A stretch of DNA of 64,000 nucleotides. It comes from JAGCJX01 sp045638645 (GTDB lineage Bacteria; Bacteroidota; Bacteroidia; Bacteroidales; UBA932). The notes below the pieces were generated by a model. It saw only the letters and a program-made list of their open reading frames with translations. It was not told the DNA's origin and made no database searches. Below are positions 1 to 7,160 of this stretch, piece after piece. Made by a program: the position numbers and the translations under genes. Location of the stretch: the NCBI GenBank assembly GCA_045638645.1, contig JAZUBU010000002.1, positions 1 to 64,000 on the forward strand, written 5' to 3'. The stretch's first letter is position 1, and every line of letters starts with the position of its first letter.

Positions 1-226
1 GTTTTACCATAAAATATGCCACCATTATACTGAGTACAACTCGCCACATGATACGCTTGTATTCAAGACTTTTGTCAACTGTATAGATATTCTCCTTTAA
101 TGTGGCAACGTCCAATATGGAATCTGTAACAATATTCTCGGACTCCACTTTGCATGAAAGGATATTGAACTGCTTCCTCATCTGCTCCAGTTCCTGAGAT
201 ATTTCAAAATTATCTTTATTGTTCAT
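1..226 (-). CDS. Partial membrane protein next to an ECF sigma gene
   Basis: Only the first 75 codons lie in the window; the gene runs off the left edge. The start is the ATG at 224-226 (MNNKDNFEISQELEQMRKQF...). The N-terminal half is charged and probably helical. From about residue 60 a basic segment (LEYKRIMWR) leads into a hydrophobic stretch (VVLSIMVAYFMV) that looks like a transmembrane helix. It starts 20 bases after the stop of the sigma-factor gene on the same strand, so the two are almost certainly co-transcribed. Its position and its cytoplasmic-then-membrane layout would suit an anti-sigma factor or sigma-linked membrane protein. That role is inferred from context only; I recognise no anti-sigma domain. 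Confidence 0.7.
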   Translation of the reverse strand, partial: MNNKDNFEISQELEQMRKQFNILSCKVESENIVTDSILDVATLKENIYTVDKSLEYKRIMWRVVLSIMVAYFMVK

Positions 227-246
227 CTTGCTCTGTTTTTGAAGTT

Positions 247-720
247 CTACATTTGTTTAAGCTTCTCCCTTATCCTTACCAGCTTTACGGAAACATTGTT
301 TGCTGTGATTCCCAAGATTGCTCCAATCTCTTCGTAGCTCATATTCTCCAGCCACATTAGAATGATACTCCTGTCAATGAATCCCAGCTTGTTGATTCTG
401 TTGTATAGCTGCTTGATCTGCATGGAATCGTCAACGGTATCCTCATACAGATTAAAACTTACATCCAAAGGCAGAGTGGGCACCTCCCTCTTCTTTTTAT
501 TTGAATAATTGATACAGGTATTCAGGCTCACCTTCCATATCCAGGTGCTCAGATGCTTGTCCCCCTCAAAAGACTTGAGGCCGTTCCATATATTTATAAG
601 TATATCCTGGAACAAATCATTCACCTGCTCTGAATCTTTGGAGAACATATAGCAGACCGTATAGATCCTCCTCTTGTTCTCCCTTACAATTCGCGCAAAT
701 TCTCTCTCGTTGTTTTCCAT
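247..720 (-). CDS. ECF-type RNA polymerase sigma factor
   Basis: 157 residues, the usual size for a sigma-70 family group 4 (ECF) factor. Region 2 is visible at about residues 10-75, including the core-binding and -10 recognition part (DLFQDILINIWNGLKSF, then STWIWKVSLNTCIN). Region 4 is at about 105-157 with a helix-turn-helix (MSYEEIGAILGITANNVSVK). It would direct RNA polymerase to a small regulon that cannot be read from the sequence. The next gene on the same strand encodes a small membrane protein, the usual place for a partner that holds the sigma factor. The base composition is more AT-rich than the genes to the right. A -7 box lies about 70 bases upstream. Confidence 0.9.
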   Translation of the reverse strand: MENNEREFARIVRENKRRIYTVCYMFSKDSEQVNDLFQDILINIWNGLKSFEGDKHLSTWIWKVSLNTCINYSNKKKREVPTLPLDVSFNLYEDTVDDSMQIKQLYNRINKLGFIDRSIILMWLENMSYEEIGAILGITANNVSVKLVRIREKLKQM

Positions 721-788
721 AAATCAGGTTGTGTGGATTTGTTTTCTACGTTAAACAACAAAACCTAAAAAAAACTACAGTAATTTCA

Positions 789-796
789 CAAAAATA
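789..796 (-). promoter_or_regulatory. -7 box for the ECF sigma gene
   Basis: On the minus strand this reads TATTTTTG, matching the Bacteroides TAnnTTTG -7 element, about 70 bases before the sigma-factor start. I see no good -33 TTTG at the normal distance. Confidence 0.45.
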
Positions 797-905
797 CTCA
801 AATTTTGCCGGCATTACTTATTATAAATTTCCTTTTGAAAGCTTCTAAAAAGTTAAACAACTTAAATATTTTGTAAAGTTTATTTTACTTTTAGAAAAAT
901 ATATT

Positions 906-913
906 TAACTTTG
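906..913 (+). promoter_or_regulatory. -7 box for the membrane protein/XRE pair
   Basis: TAACTTTG matches TAnnTTTG and lies 43 bases before the ATG at 956. It rules out a longer reading that starts at TTG 911, inside the box. A -33 element at proper spacing is not clear. The region between this gene and the divergent sigma gene (721-955) is AT-rich and otherwise empty. Confidence 0.5.
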
Positions 914-955
914 CAGCAGGAATTCCAACTATGTCTAACATTAAAATTAGAAATC

Positions 956-1417
956 ATGAGAAAGAATTATCTACTTCCAAATTGTTTCAAGAGAATTGGA
1001 ATGATTATGTTTCTTCCATTTCTTGTATTATGTATCTGGCTGTTGGTCGGCCCTTGCGAGGGGGATTGGTTCAGGATTAAAGTACCGGCTCTTTTCACAT
1101 TGGATTTGGCGAGCACCTCAGAATGGTTTGCAATTACCGTAACAGATCCCATAAACGAAATCTGCATGACAGGTCTGTTGGTTTCTCTTGTATTTATGGC
1201 TTTGGCCAAAGAGAAGGACGAAGATGAAATGACAGCTGTAGTAAGAATGCAATCTTTTGTTTGGAGCTTCTGGTGCACAGCAGCAGTTGAGTTGATCGGT
1301 ATCCTACTAGTTTACGACATGGCTTTCCTTTACTTTGCATTCACATCTGTTTTTATCTGTTTTATCCTGTTCATAATTAAATTTAATTACGAAATGACAA
1401 AAATCAGGAGGGCATAA
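956..1417 (+). CDS. Small multi-pass membrane protein paired with an XRE regulator
   Basis: 153 residues from ATG 956 (MRKNYLLPNCFKRIGMIM...). About four hydrophobic segments are visible: 13-31 (IGMIMFLPFLVLCIWLLVG), one around 70-95, and two in the last third (AAVELIGILLVYDMAFLYF and FTSVFICFILFIIKF). No catalytic motif is seen. One base separates it from a small XRE-type regulator. This arrangement resembles the widespread pairing of a DUF2178-like four-helix membrane protein with a roughly 66-residue Cro/CI regulator, though assignment to that family is by layout rather than a recognised signature. Function unknown. The segment is AT-rich. Confidence 0.75.
   Translation: MRKNYLLPNCFKRIGMIMFLPFLVLCIWLLVGPCEGDWFRIKVPALFTLDLASTSEWFAITVTDPINEICMTGLLVSLVFMALAKEKDEDEMTAVVRMQSFVWSFWCTAAVELIGILLVYDMAFLYFAFTSVFICFILFIIKFNYEMTKIRRA
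1406..1412 (+). promoter_or_regulatory. Strong Shine-Dalgarno for the XRE gene
   Basis: AGGAGGG lies within the last codons of the membrane-protein gene, seven bases before ATG 1419. Such a strong site is unusual here; most genes in this window lack a clear Shine-Dalgarno. It suggests the regulator is translated efficiently on its own. Confidence 0.6.
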
Positions 1418-1418
1418 C

Positions 1419-1619
1419 ATGAGAAACACAGTTAAAGTAGAAAGGGCAATACTAAATATCACCCAACAGGAACTTGCAGAAGCTGTTGGAGTTTCCCGAC
1501 AGACCATCAATTTTATTGAGACGGGGAAATATATGCCTTCAACAATTGTGGCCCTGAAAATTGCGCGATACTTTGGCAAACACGCTGACCAGATATTCCT
1601 GTTGGAAGAGACCGATTAA
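1419..1619 (+). CDS. Small XRE (Cro/CI) family transcriptional regulator
   Basis: 66 residues, almost entirely one helix-turn-helix domain. The recognition region is ITQQELAEAVGVSRQTINF followed by IETGKYMPSTIVALKIARY, the classic XRE pattern. The C-terminal ...DQIFLLEETD matches the short stand-alone regulators of this type. It probably acts as a homodimeric DNA-binding repressor of its own operon. It follows the membrane-protein gene with a one-base gap and is read from its own strong ribosome site. A bidirectional hairpin terminator lies 34 bases after the stop. Targets beyond its own operon cannot be seen. Confidence 0.88.
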   Translation: MRNTVKVERAILNITQQELAEAVGVSRQTINFIETGKYMPSTIVALKIARYFGKHADQIFLLEETD

Positions 1620-1652
1620 CAATTCATCTGAAAATTCCAGCCTGGCAAACAC

Positions 1653-1686
1653 AAAAAAGCCCAACTGAACTTCAGTTGAGCTTTTT
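1653..1686. terminator. Bidirectional rho-independent terminator
   Basis: Inverted repeat of AAAAAGC-CAACTGAA and TTCAGTTG-GCTTTTT flanked by an A-run on one side and a T-run on the other. It can end both the XRE transcript (plus) and the tRNA-Leu transcript (minus). Confidence 0.8.
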
Positions 1687-1687
1687 G

Positions 1688-1769
1688 TGCGGGCGAAGGG
1701 ACTCGAACCCCCACGTCGTAAGACACTAGATCCTAAGTCTAGCGCGGCTACCAATTACGCCACGCCCGC
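1688..1769 (-). tRNA. tRNA-Leu (anticodon UAG)
   Basis: 82 bases on the minus strand. Acceptor arms GCGGGCG/CGCCCGC pair fully. The anticodon loop CUUAGGA between CUAGA/UCUAG stems gives UAG. The long variable arm is as expected for a class II leucine tRNA, and the T-loop GGTTCGAGTCC is intact. The CCA end is not encoded. Confidence 0.95.
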
Positions 1770-1772
1770 GAA

Positions 1773-1810
1773 AGGAAATGCAAAGATACAATAAAATCTT
1801 TGCATTTCCT
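1773..1810 (-). repeat. Perfect 15-bp inverted repeat between prmA and tRNA-Leu
   Basis: Arms AGGAAATGCAAAGAT (1773-1787) and ATCTTTGCATTTCCT (1796-1810) with an 8-base loop. It starts 14 bases after the prmA stop and ends 4 bases before the tRNA 5' end. It could act as the prmA terminator, although only three T residues follow the stem, and it also contains the tRNA promoter box. Confidence 0.75.
1781..1788 (-). promoter_or_regulatory. -7 box for tRNA-Leu
   Basis: Minus strand TATCTTTG matches TAnnTTTG. It is about 11 bases from the tRNA 5' end, and it lies inside the left arm of the inverted repeat. Confidence 0.5.
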
Positions 1811-1824
1811 ATTTCTATTGCTCA

Positions 1825-2676
1825 TTAGGCCAAAACAAACTCCATCGCAGCCCAATTGTCCTGTGTCTGGGTTTGTACGAGCGTCAGACCCAAACTGTCG
1901 GCTTCGGCTTCCAGCAACATGGCATCTTCCTGATAGAAACCACTGATACACAGACGGCCTCCCGGACGCAAGGAGCGTACATACGTACTCATATCCTGCA
2001 GCAGGATGTTGCGGTTGATGTTGGCCAAGATGAGGTCATACTTCCCAGCCTGTAACAAGGAGGCATCGCCGCAGAGAATTTTAACCCGATCCCCTACGCG
2101 ATTCTTGCGGGCATTTTCAATGGCAGAACGCACCGCAGTCGGATCGATGTCGATGGCATGCACCGGAGCCAATGCTTTCATCTTGGCAGCCAGGATGGCC
2201 AAGACCCCAGTTCCGCAACCCAAGTCCATAACTTGTTTGTCCACAAGGTCTTTCTGCATACCCAGCAGCAGACGAATCATCAACGTCGTTGTTTGGTGAT
2301 GTCCCGTTCCAAAAGCCATCTTCGGATCAATGCAAATGGTGTACTTGGTCCGTTTCAATCCTTTGTGGAAAGAAGCCTTCACGGTACAACGTCCATCGAC
2401 CACAACCGGTTCAAAACCGGCTTCCCAGACTGCATTCCAATTTTCTTCCGGAATGAAACGCAGCTCGTAAGCAATGGAAAATTCCGCGTGGTTGAACCCA
2501 CTCAACACGACCTTGAGGTTGGGCTCTGAAAAACGGTCTTTGGGGATGTAGGCAAGCACAGATTCGTTCTCTACCGAGAAACTTTCGTAATCCAATTCCC
2601 CCATCTCGGCCATCACCCATTCTGCCGCATCTTCGGAGAATGGGTTCAGGGAGAGTTTTACTTCAATGTAATCCAT
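1825..2676 (-). CDS. prmA: Ribosomal protein L11 methyltransferase PrmA
   Basis: 283 residues, normal length. It transfers methyl groups from S-adenosylmethionine to ribosomal protein L11 in the cytoplasm. The SAM-binding motif I is plain (VMDLGCGTGVLAILAAKM, about residue 150), preceded by the PrmA-typical MAFGTGHHQTT. The family's substrate-side motif appears as LILANINRNIL. The gene starts 6 bases after tpiA on the same strand, so it is expressed as the second gene of a tpiA-prmA operon from the promoter at 3485-3492. Its proposed target L11 begins at the right edge of this window. A 15-bp inverted repeat follows the stop. Confidence 0.95.
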   Translation of the reverse strand: MDYIEVKLSLNPFSEDAAEWVMAEMGELDYESFSVENESVLAYIPKDRFSEPNLKVVLSGFNHAEFSIAYELRFIPEENWNAVWEAGFEPVVVDGRCTVKASFHKGLKRTKYTICIDPKMAFGTGHHQTTTLMIRLLLGMQKDLVDKQVMDLGCGTGVLAILAAKMKALAPVHAIDIDPTAVRSAIENARKNRVGDRVKILCGDASLLQAGKYDLILANINRNILLQDMSTYVRSLRPGGRLCISGFYQEDAMLLEAEADSLGLTLVQTQTQDNWAAMEFVLA

Positions 2677-2682
2677 GGATGA

Positions 2683-3438
2683 TTAAAAAGAAACAGCGAT
2701 TCCAATAAAGTCTTCAGCTTTCAAGGCAGCACCTCCAATCAGACCTCCGTCAATATCCGGACAGGCAAACAATTCTTTGGCATTGGAGGGTTTGCAACTT
2801 CCGCCATACAAAATGGATACGCCTTCTGCTGCTTCCGCACCGAAGTGATCGACAACCGTCTTACGAATGAAAGCGTGGATTTCTTGGGCTTGCTCTGCCG
2901 TTGCAGTCTTGCCCGTACCGATGGCCCACACAGGTTCGTAGGCAATCACCACTTGGGCAAATTGTTCGGCCGTCAAATGGAACAGGACTTCACGGATTTG
3001 GGCTTCCACCACCTCAAAGTGGCGGTTGGCTTCACGTTCTTCCAGTTTTTCACCCACACAGTAAATCGGCTTCAAACCTTCCGCCAAAGCCAGGTCAATT
3101 TTACGCACCAGGGTTTCGGAGGTCTCTCCATAGTATTCACGACGTTCGGAGTGACCCAGGATCACGTATTGGCAACCGAGTGCAGACAACATCGGAGCAG
3201 CAACCTCACCCGTATAAGCACCTTTGGCTTGATCCGCACAGTTTTGCGCAGACAATGCGACCACCGAATCCTTCAACAAGGCTTGCACCGGAACCAGATG
3301 GGTAAAGGGAGGTGCCACCACCAATTGTACCGAAGCCGGTACTTCTTCGATCTTTGCTAAAATGCCTTGGATCAAGGCTTCTCCTTCGTTGACGGAGGTG
3401 TTCATTTTCCAGTTGCCCGCCACAATTTTATTTCTCAT
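2683..3438 (-). CDS. tpiA: Triosephosphate isomerase
   Basis: 251 residues, standard length. It interconverts dihydroxyacetone phosphate and glyceraldehyde 3-phosphate in glycolysis and gluconeogenesis. All diagnostic elements are present: the substrate lysine in GNWKMN near the N-terminus, the catalytic histidine in ILGHSERR (about residue 97), the catalytic glutamate and loop 6 in AYEPVWAIGTGKTA (about 166-180), and the phosphate-binding YGGS and GGLIGGAALK at the C-terminus. It is the first gene of a two-gene unit with prmA. A TACTTTTG box on the minus strand 47 bases upstream is its likely promoter, divergent from the ABC transporter operon. Confidence 0.98.
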   Translation of the reverse strand: MRNKIVAGNWKMNTSVNEGEALIQGILAKIEEVPASVQLVVAPPFTHLVPVQALLKDSVVALSAQNCADQAKGAYTGEVAAPMLSALGCQYVILGHSERREYYGETSETLVRKIDLALAEGLKPIYCVGEKLEEREANRHFEVVEAQIREVLFHLTAEQFAQVVIAYEPVWAIGTGKTATAEQAQEIHAFIRKTVVDHFGAEAAEGVSILYGGSCKPSNAKELFACPDIDGGLIGGAALKAEDFIGIAVSF

Positions 3439-3484
3439 ACGTGTTCGTTATTTAGGGTTGATTTATCAATTACTTACGAAGCAA

Positions 3485-3492
3485 CAAAAGTA
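3485..3492 (-). promoter_or_regulatory. -7 box for tpiA-prmA
   Basis: Minus strand TACTTTTG, 47 bases before the tpiA start. No exact TTTG at -33. Confidence 0.55.
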
Positions 3493-3499
3493 GAAAGAA

Positions 3500-3533
3500 T
3501 TTGCGAAAAACCCTCTTTTTTTCCCTACCTTCG
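3500..3533 (+). promoter_or_regulatory. Promoter of the ABC transporter operon
   Basis: TTTG (3500-3503) and TACCTTCG (3526-3533, one mismatch to TAnnTTTG) separated by 22 bases. Transcription would start near 3540, which makes ATG 3566 the start of the permease and excludes the in-frame GTG at 3533. Confidence 0.55.
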
Positions 3534-3565
3534 TGGTCCGTGAAGAGACACAAATCCAACCGACC

Positions 3566-4642
3566 ATGACCCGTTCAAACAAAGCTTTTCCATCAATCAG
3601 CCACAAACAATCCCAATCCGACAAGGGCCGGCACATCCCGGGTTTGCTGTATGGTTTGCTGAGCCTGACCATCGTGGTACTGTTTGTATTGGACTTGCAC
3701 AGTGGCACTGCCACCATTTCCATGAACGAGTTATTGCACACCCTGTTGGGCACTGGCAACGGAAATACGCTCCACGAAAACATCCTTCTCCAATTCCGGC
3801 TCCCCAGGGCCCTGACCGCCTTGCTTGCTGGAGCCGCCCTCTCCCTCTGTGGCCTGCAAATGCAGACCTTGTTCCGAAACCCGTTGGCCGATCCCTACAT
3901 TCTCGGTATCAGTTCCGGATCCGGATTGGGCGTCGGTTTCTTTCTGATGGGACTCTCCGCGTGGGGCATCCACAGCTTACCCGGCTGGATGGACGGTGCC
4001 TCTGCCATTCTTCCGGCATGGGCGGGAGCTTTCCTTTTTACGGCCCTCATCCTTTGGGCCTCTGCCCGTCTCAAAGACAACTTATCACTGCTGATCTTTG
4101 GCGTTATGCTGGGATCCGTCGGTAGTGCCATCATCTCCTTGCTGCAATACATATCGAAAGCGGAAGCCCTGAAAAATTATGTCCTCTGGTCCATGGGCAG
4201 TTTCTCGGGAACCGACCTCCAACAAGTGGGTATCCTGGCGGGACTCTGTCTGGTTGGCATCCTCCTTTCGTTCTCAAACATCAAAAACCTCAACGTACTG
4301 TACTCCGGAGAGCAATATGCCATCAGTCTCGGACTTTCTCCCAGGCGTATGCGCCGGCGCATCCTGCTGGCTGTTGCCATTCTGGCGGGAAGTACCACGG
4401 CTTTTTGCGGTCCCATTGGTTTCGTGGGCATCGCCGTACCGCACATTGCCCGGATACTGCTGCGCGATGCGGACCACCGGCGATTGATGCCGGCTACCCT
4501 GCTCTGCGGCTGCGCCATCATGCTTCTGGCGGACTGCATTGCCCAATTGCCCGGCTCCACAGGCATCATCCCCATCAATACCGTCACCGCTTTGCTGGGC
4601 ATCCCGGTGATCCTGATGATTATCCTCAAACAACCGGAATAG
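3566..4642 (+). CDS. FecCD-type ABC transporter permease (iron-siderophore/cobalamin class)
   Basis: 358 residues. It is the membrane-spanning subunit of a type II ABC importer. Signature regions are FRLPRALTALLAGAALSLCG, followed by LQMQTLFRNPLADPYILGIS, both characteristic of the BtuC/FhuB/FecCD family. About ten hydrophobic helices follow, with the conserved GPIGFVGIAVPHIARILL near the C-terminus. The first 35 residues are polar and not conserved. The next gene encodes its ATPase after a 3-base gap. No periplasmic binding protein is present next to them, so the substrate (iron-siderophore, haem or corrinoid) cannot be decided here; the binding protein must be elsewhere or shared. Confidence 0.93.
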   Translation: MTRSNKAFPSISHKQSQSDKGRHIPGLLYGLLSLTIVVLFVLDLHSGTATISMNELLHTLLGTGNGNTLHENILLQFRLPRALTALLAGAALSLCGLQMQTLFRNPLADPYILGISSGSGLGVGFFLMGLSAWGIHSLPGWMDGASAILPAWAGAFLFTALILWASARLKDNLSLLIFGVMLGSVGSAIISLLQYISKAEALKNYVLWSMGSFSGTDLQQVGILAGLCLVGILLSFSNIKNLNVLYSGEQYAISLGLSPRRMRRRILLAVAILAGSTTAFCGPIGFVGIAVPHIARILLRDADHRRLMPATLLCGCAIMLLADCIAQLPGSTGIIPINTVTALLGIPVILMIILKQPE

Positions 4643-4645
4643 ACC

Positions 4646-5377
4646 ATGAACGCATCTACCATCCCTACAATTCAACCCAGCATCGTCCTCCACGACCTCT
4701 GCCTCGGATTCCGTTCTTCCAACAAGCAAGAAAAAGTCCTGTTTGAAAACATCAATGGCAAAGCCTTCCCCGGTGAATTGGTTGCTTTGATTGGTGCGAA
4801 CGGTCGGGGTAAAAGCACCCTGCTCCGCTGTCTCTGCGGACTGGGAAGTCCCTTACAGGGTTCGCTGACCCTGGACCGAAAAGACGTGGCCTACGTTCCA
4901 TCACACACCCCCAGAACACGCCATTTTTCCGTCCTCGACCTGCTTTCGACAGCTTGCTACCACCGATCCGGCTGGATGGGAAACATCGGTACTGCAGAAA
5001 AAGCCACGATACAGGAAGCGCTGGATCAGGTCGGACTAGCCGGCTTTGAACACCGGGACACCGCCGAACTTTCCGACGGAGAATTCCAACGGGTGACCAT
5101 CGCAGCCGCCCTGGTCCGGGGGTGCAATGTCATCGTACTCGATGAGCCGACCGCTTTTTTGGACATCGCCAACAAAATGGTCATCACAGAACTGCTGAAA
5201 AACCTGGCCCACCAACAACAAAAAACCATCGTATTCTCCACACACGACCTTCAACCGGCACTCAAATCGTGTGACCGGATCTGGCTGATGGGCTACGATG
5301 GCTTTTACGACAAGAGGGGCCCGGAAGCCCCTCTCGAAAAGTTATTTGAAGATTTCTCTATTTCACCATTCTTTTGA
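4646..5377 (+). CDS. ABC transporter ATP-binding protein, FepC/BtuD class
   Basis: 243 residues with one nucleotide-binding domain. Walker A is GANGRGKST (about residue 49), the ABC signature is LSDGEFQRV instead of the usual LSGGQ, and Walker B is VIVLDEPTAFLDIANK with the catalytic Glu. The H-loop is FSTHDL. It powers the permease encoded 3 bases upstream. The LSDGE form of the signature is, to my knowledge, common in Bacteroidales metal-chelate importers, so I do not regard it as a defect. The last 20 bases overlap tail-to-tail with the aminotransferase gene on the other strand. Confidence 0.93.
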   Translation: MNASTIPTIQPSIVLHDLCLGFRSSNKQEKVLFENINGKAFPGELVALIGANGRGKSTLLRCLCGLGSPLQGSLTLDRKDVAYVPSHTPRTRHFSVLDLLSTACYHRSGWMGNIGTAEKATIQEALDQVGLAGFEHRDTAELSDGEFQRVTIAAALVRGCNVIVLDEPTAFLDIANKMVITELLKNLAHQQQKTIVFSTHDLQPALKSCDRIWLMGYDGFYDKRGPEAPLEKLFEDFSISPFF

Positions 5378-6545
5378 TTGCTTTACCCAAACGCTCGATA
5401 CCTTGAACGATTTGTTCATCGGAAGCGAATGAGAAGTTCAGACGCATGGTGTTCAATCCACCACCGTCGCAGCAGAATGCATCACCGGTTACAAAAGCTA
5501 CGTTTTCTTGGATAGCCACGTCAAACAACTCGCGTGCATTCATATATTCCGGCAAAGTCACCAACATGAACAAACCACCTTCGGGACGGGTCCAGGTAAC
5601 TCCTTCCGGCATGTTCTTTTCGAGGCATTCCAACATCAAGTCGCGTTTGCCACGGTACAATTCGATGGTCTTTTTGAGGTTTTTGTCAAACAAACCTTTT
5701 TCCAGGTAAGCAGCCGCAATCTCTTGACAGAAGATCGGAGTACACAAGTCTGAAGATTGTTTTGCCACGATCAAGCGGTCAATGATGTCCTTGTTGGCCA
5801 ACACCCAACCCAAACGGAAACCGGGAGCAAAGGTCTTGGAGAAAGTTCCGAACAAAACAACACGTTCGGGAGCCATAGAATACAATGTCGGATAAGATTG
5901 GCCTTCAAAGCGGATTTCTTTGTAAGGGCTGTCTTCCAGAATGATCATATCGTATTTACGGGCAACATCCACCAAGGCTTGACGTTTTGCCATATCCATG
6001 GTTTCGCCTGACGGGTTTTGGAAGTCAGGAATTGCATAGATGAATTTCGGACGGCGGCCTGATGCGATCAATGCTTTGATCACGATATCAGCTTCTTCGT
6101 CTTTGGTACAACCTACAGGAACACCTTGGTAAGAATAGAAAGCTTGCAAAGCTCCCAAATACGAAGGAAGACCACAAATGATGGTATCACCGGGGTTGAT
6201 GAAGATACGGGCAACCAAATCAATAGCTTGTTGGGAAGCGGTAGTTACCAATACGTTTTCGATATCGCAATCGATACCGTCTGCACGGTGACGTTTTACA
6301 ATCTCTCTACGCAAAGCGACGCTACCTTCGGTAGAACCGTATTGCAACATTTCCTTGGGTTTCTTGTCCATCAATTCGTTGATGATGTCTTTCAACTCAT
6401 CAACCGGGAAAGTTTCCGGGTTCGGGAAACCACCGGCAAAAGAAATGATTTCAGGACGGGTTGCAACACTGAGCAGGTCGCGGATCGCAGAACGACGCAT
6501 ATTTTTGGCGTTGTCTGACAAATAGTTTTCAAGATTGATAGCCAT
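5358..6545 (-). CDS. PLP-dependent aminotransferase, class I (2-aminoadipate/LysN-like)
   Basis: 395 residues from ATG 6545 (MAINLENYLSDNAKNMRRSA). A longer reading from 6581 adds 12 residues of low-complexity sequence and is less likely. Fold type I features: FAGGFPNPETFP at the N-terminus, EDSPYKEIRF, and the Schiff-base lysine in LFGTFSKTFAPGFRLGWV. The closest family pattern is the MocR-like/2-aminoadipate transaminase group that acts on branched, aromatic or aminoadipate substrates with 2-oxoglutarate. The exact substrate cannot be read off. It is monocistronic, from a TATATTTG promoter 51 bases upstream. Confidence 0.9.
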   Translation of the reverse strand: MAINLENYLSDNAKNMRRSAIRDLLSVATRPEIISFAGGFPNPETFPVDELKDIINELMDKKPKEMLQYGSTEGSVALRREIVKRHRADGIDCDIENVLVTTASQQAIDLVARIFINPGDTIICGLPSYLGALQAFYSYQGVPVGCTKDEEADIVIKALIASGRRPKFIYAIPDFQNPSGETMDMAKRQALVDVARKYDMIILEDSPYKEIRFEGQSYPTLYSMAPERVVLFGTFSKTFAPGFRLGWVLANKDIIDRLIVAKQSSDLCTPIFCQEIAAAYLEKGLFDKNLKKTIELYRGKRDLMLECLEKNMPEGVTWTRPEGGLFMLVTLPEYMNARELFDVAIQENVAFVTGDAFCCDGGGLNTMRLNFSFASDEQIVQGIERLGKAIKRMVK

Positions 6546-6596
6546 ATTGTTTTGTGTTATTGTGTTTTGCTGAAAAAACATTAAAATAAATCCTCA

Positions 6597-6604
6597 CAAA
6601 TATA
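6597..6604 (-). promoter_or_regulatory. -7 box for the aminotransferase gene
   Basis: Minus strand TATATTTG, an exact TAnnTTTG match, 51 bases before ATG 6545. Confidence 0.6.
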
Positions 6605-6692
6605 ATGGAGTGGGACCAATCTACAAAATTTTTTACTACTTTTACCCGTGCTAAAATACAGGCTCAAACAACAACCTAACAACACCCAACTT

Positions 6693-7145
6693 ATGCAGTC
6701 AGTGGTTCGGATTACAAAAGAATTTCGATACGAAGGAGGACATGCCCTGATCGGATACGATGGCAAATGCCGTCACTTGCACGGTCATTCCTACCTCCTG
6801 TACGTAACGGTGACCGGTCAGCCTTGCACCGATCCCAACAGTCCGTATTTCGGAATGATTCTGGACTTCAAACAACTGAAGAAAATCGTCGAGGAAACCC
6901 TGATTCACCGGTTTGACCACGCACTGGTGCTGCCCGAAGGAGCCCTGCTCGCGGACGAGTTGCTGCAGGCCTATGGCAACGTTATCACCGTTTCGTTCCA
7001 ACCGACGAGCGAAAACATGGTCTCCTATTTTGCAGATCTCCTGACAAAAGCTTTGCCGGAGCACGTCCAGTTGTTCAGCCTGCGGTATTATGAAACCGTT
7101 TCTTCCTATGTAGAATGGTTTGCAGCAGACCAACCTGCCCGCTAA
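6693..7145 (+). CDS. queD: 6-carboxy-tetrahydropterin synthase (QueD family)
   Basis: 150 residues from ATG 6693. The family converts 7,8-dihydroneopterin triphosphate to 6-carboxy-5,6,7,8-tetrahydropterin, the second step of queuosine synthesis. Visible are the zinc-ligand histidine in EGGHALI, the CxxxHGH motif (CRHLHGHSY) with the catalytic cysteine typical of QueD, the later catalytic histidine/aspartate region RFDHALVL, and a C-terminal glutamate in RYYETVSSY. An upstream in-frame GTG at 6648 would add 15 unconserved residues. It heads the unit queD-polA-sigma-rsmG (15-base gap to polA). No other queuosine gene is in the window, so a general pterin role remains possible. Confidence 0.9.
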   Translation: MQSVVRITKEFRYEGGHALIGYDGKCRHLHGHSYLLYVTVTGQPCTDPNSPYFGMILDFKQLKKIVEETLIHRFDHALVLPEGALLADELLQAYGNVITVSFQPTSENMVSYFADLLTKALPEHVQLFSLRYYETVSSYVEWFAADQPAR

Positions 7146-7160
7146 CCTTGCTGTTTACCC

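Noticed and set aside
1539..1754. A 71-codon minus-strand frame across tRNA-Leu and the XRE gene
   Set aside because: It reads through a tRNA and a terminator and has no support.
4646..5377. ABC signature LSDGE considered as a defective ATPase
   Set aside because: Walker A, Walker B and the H-loop are intact and this form recurs in related importers.
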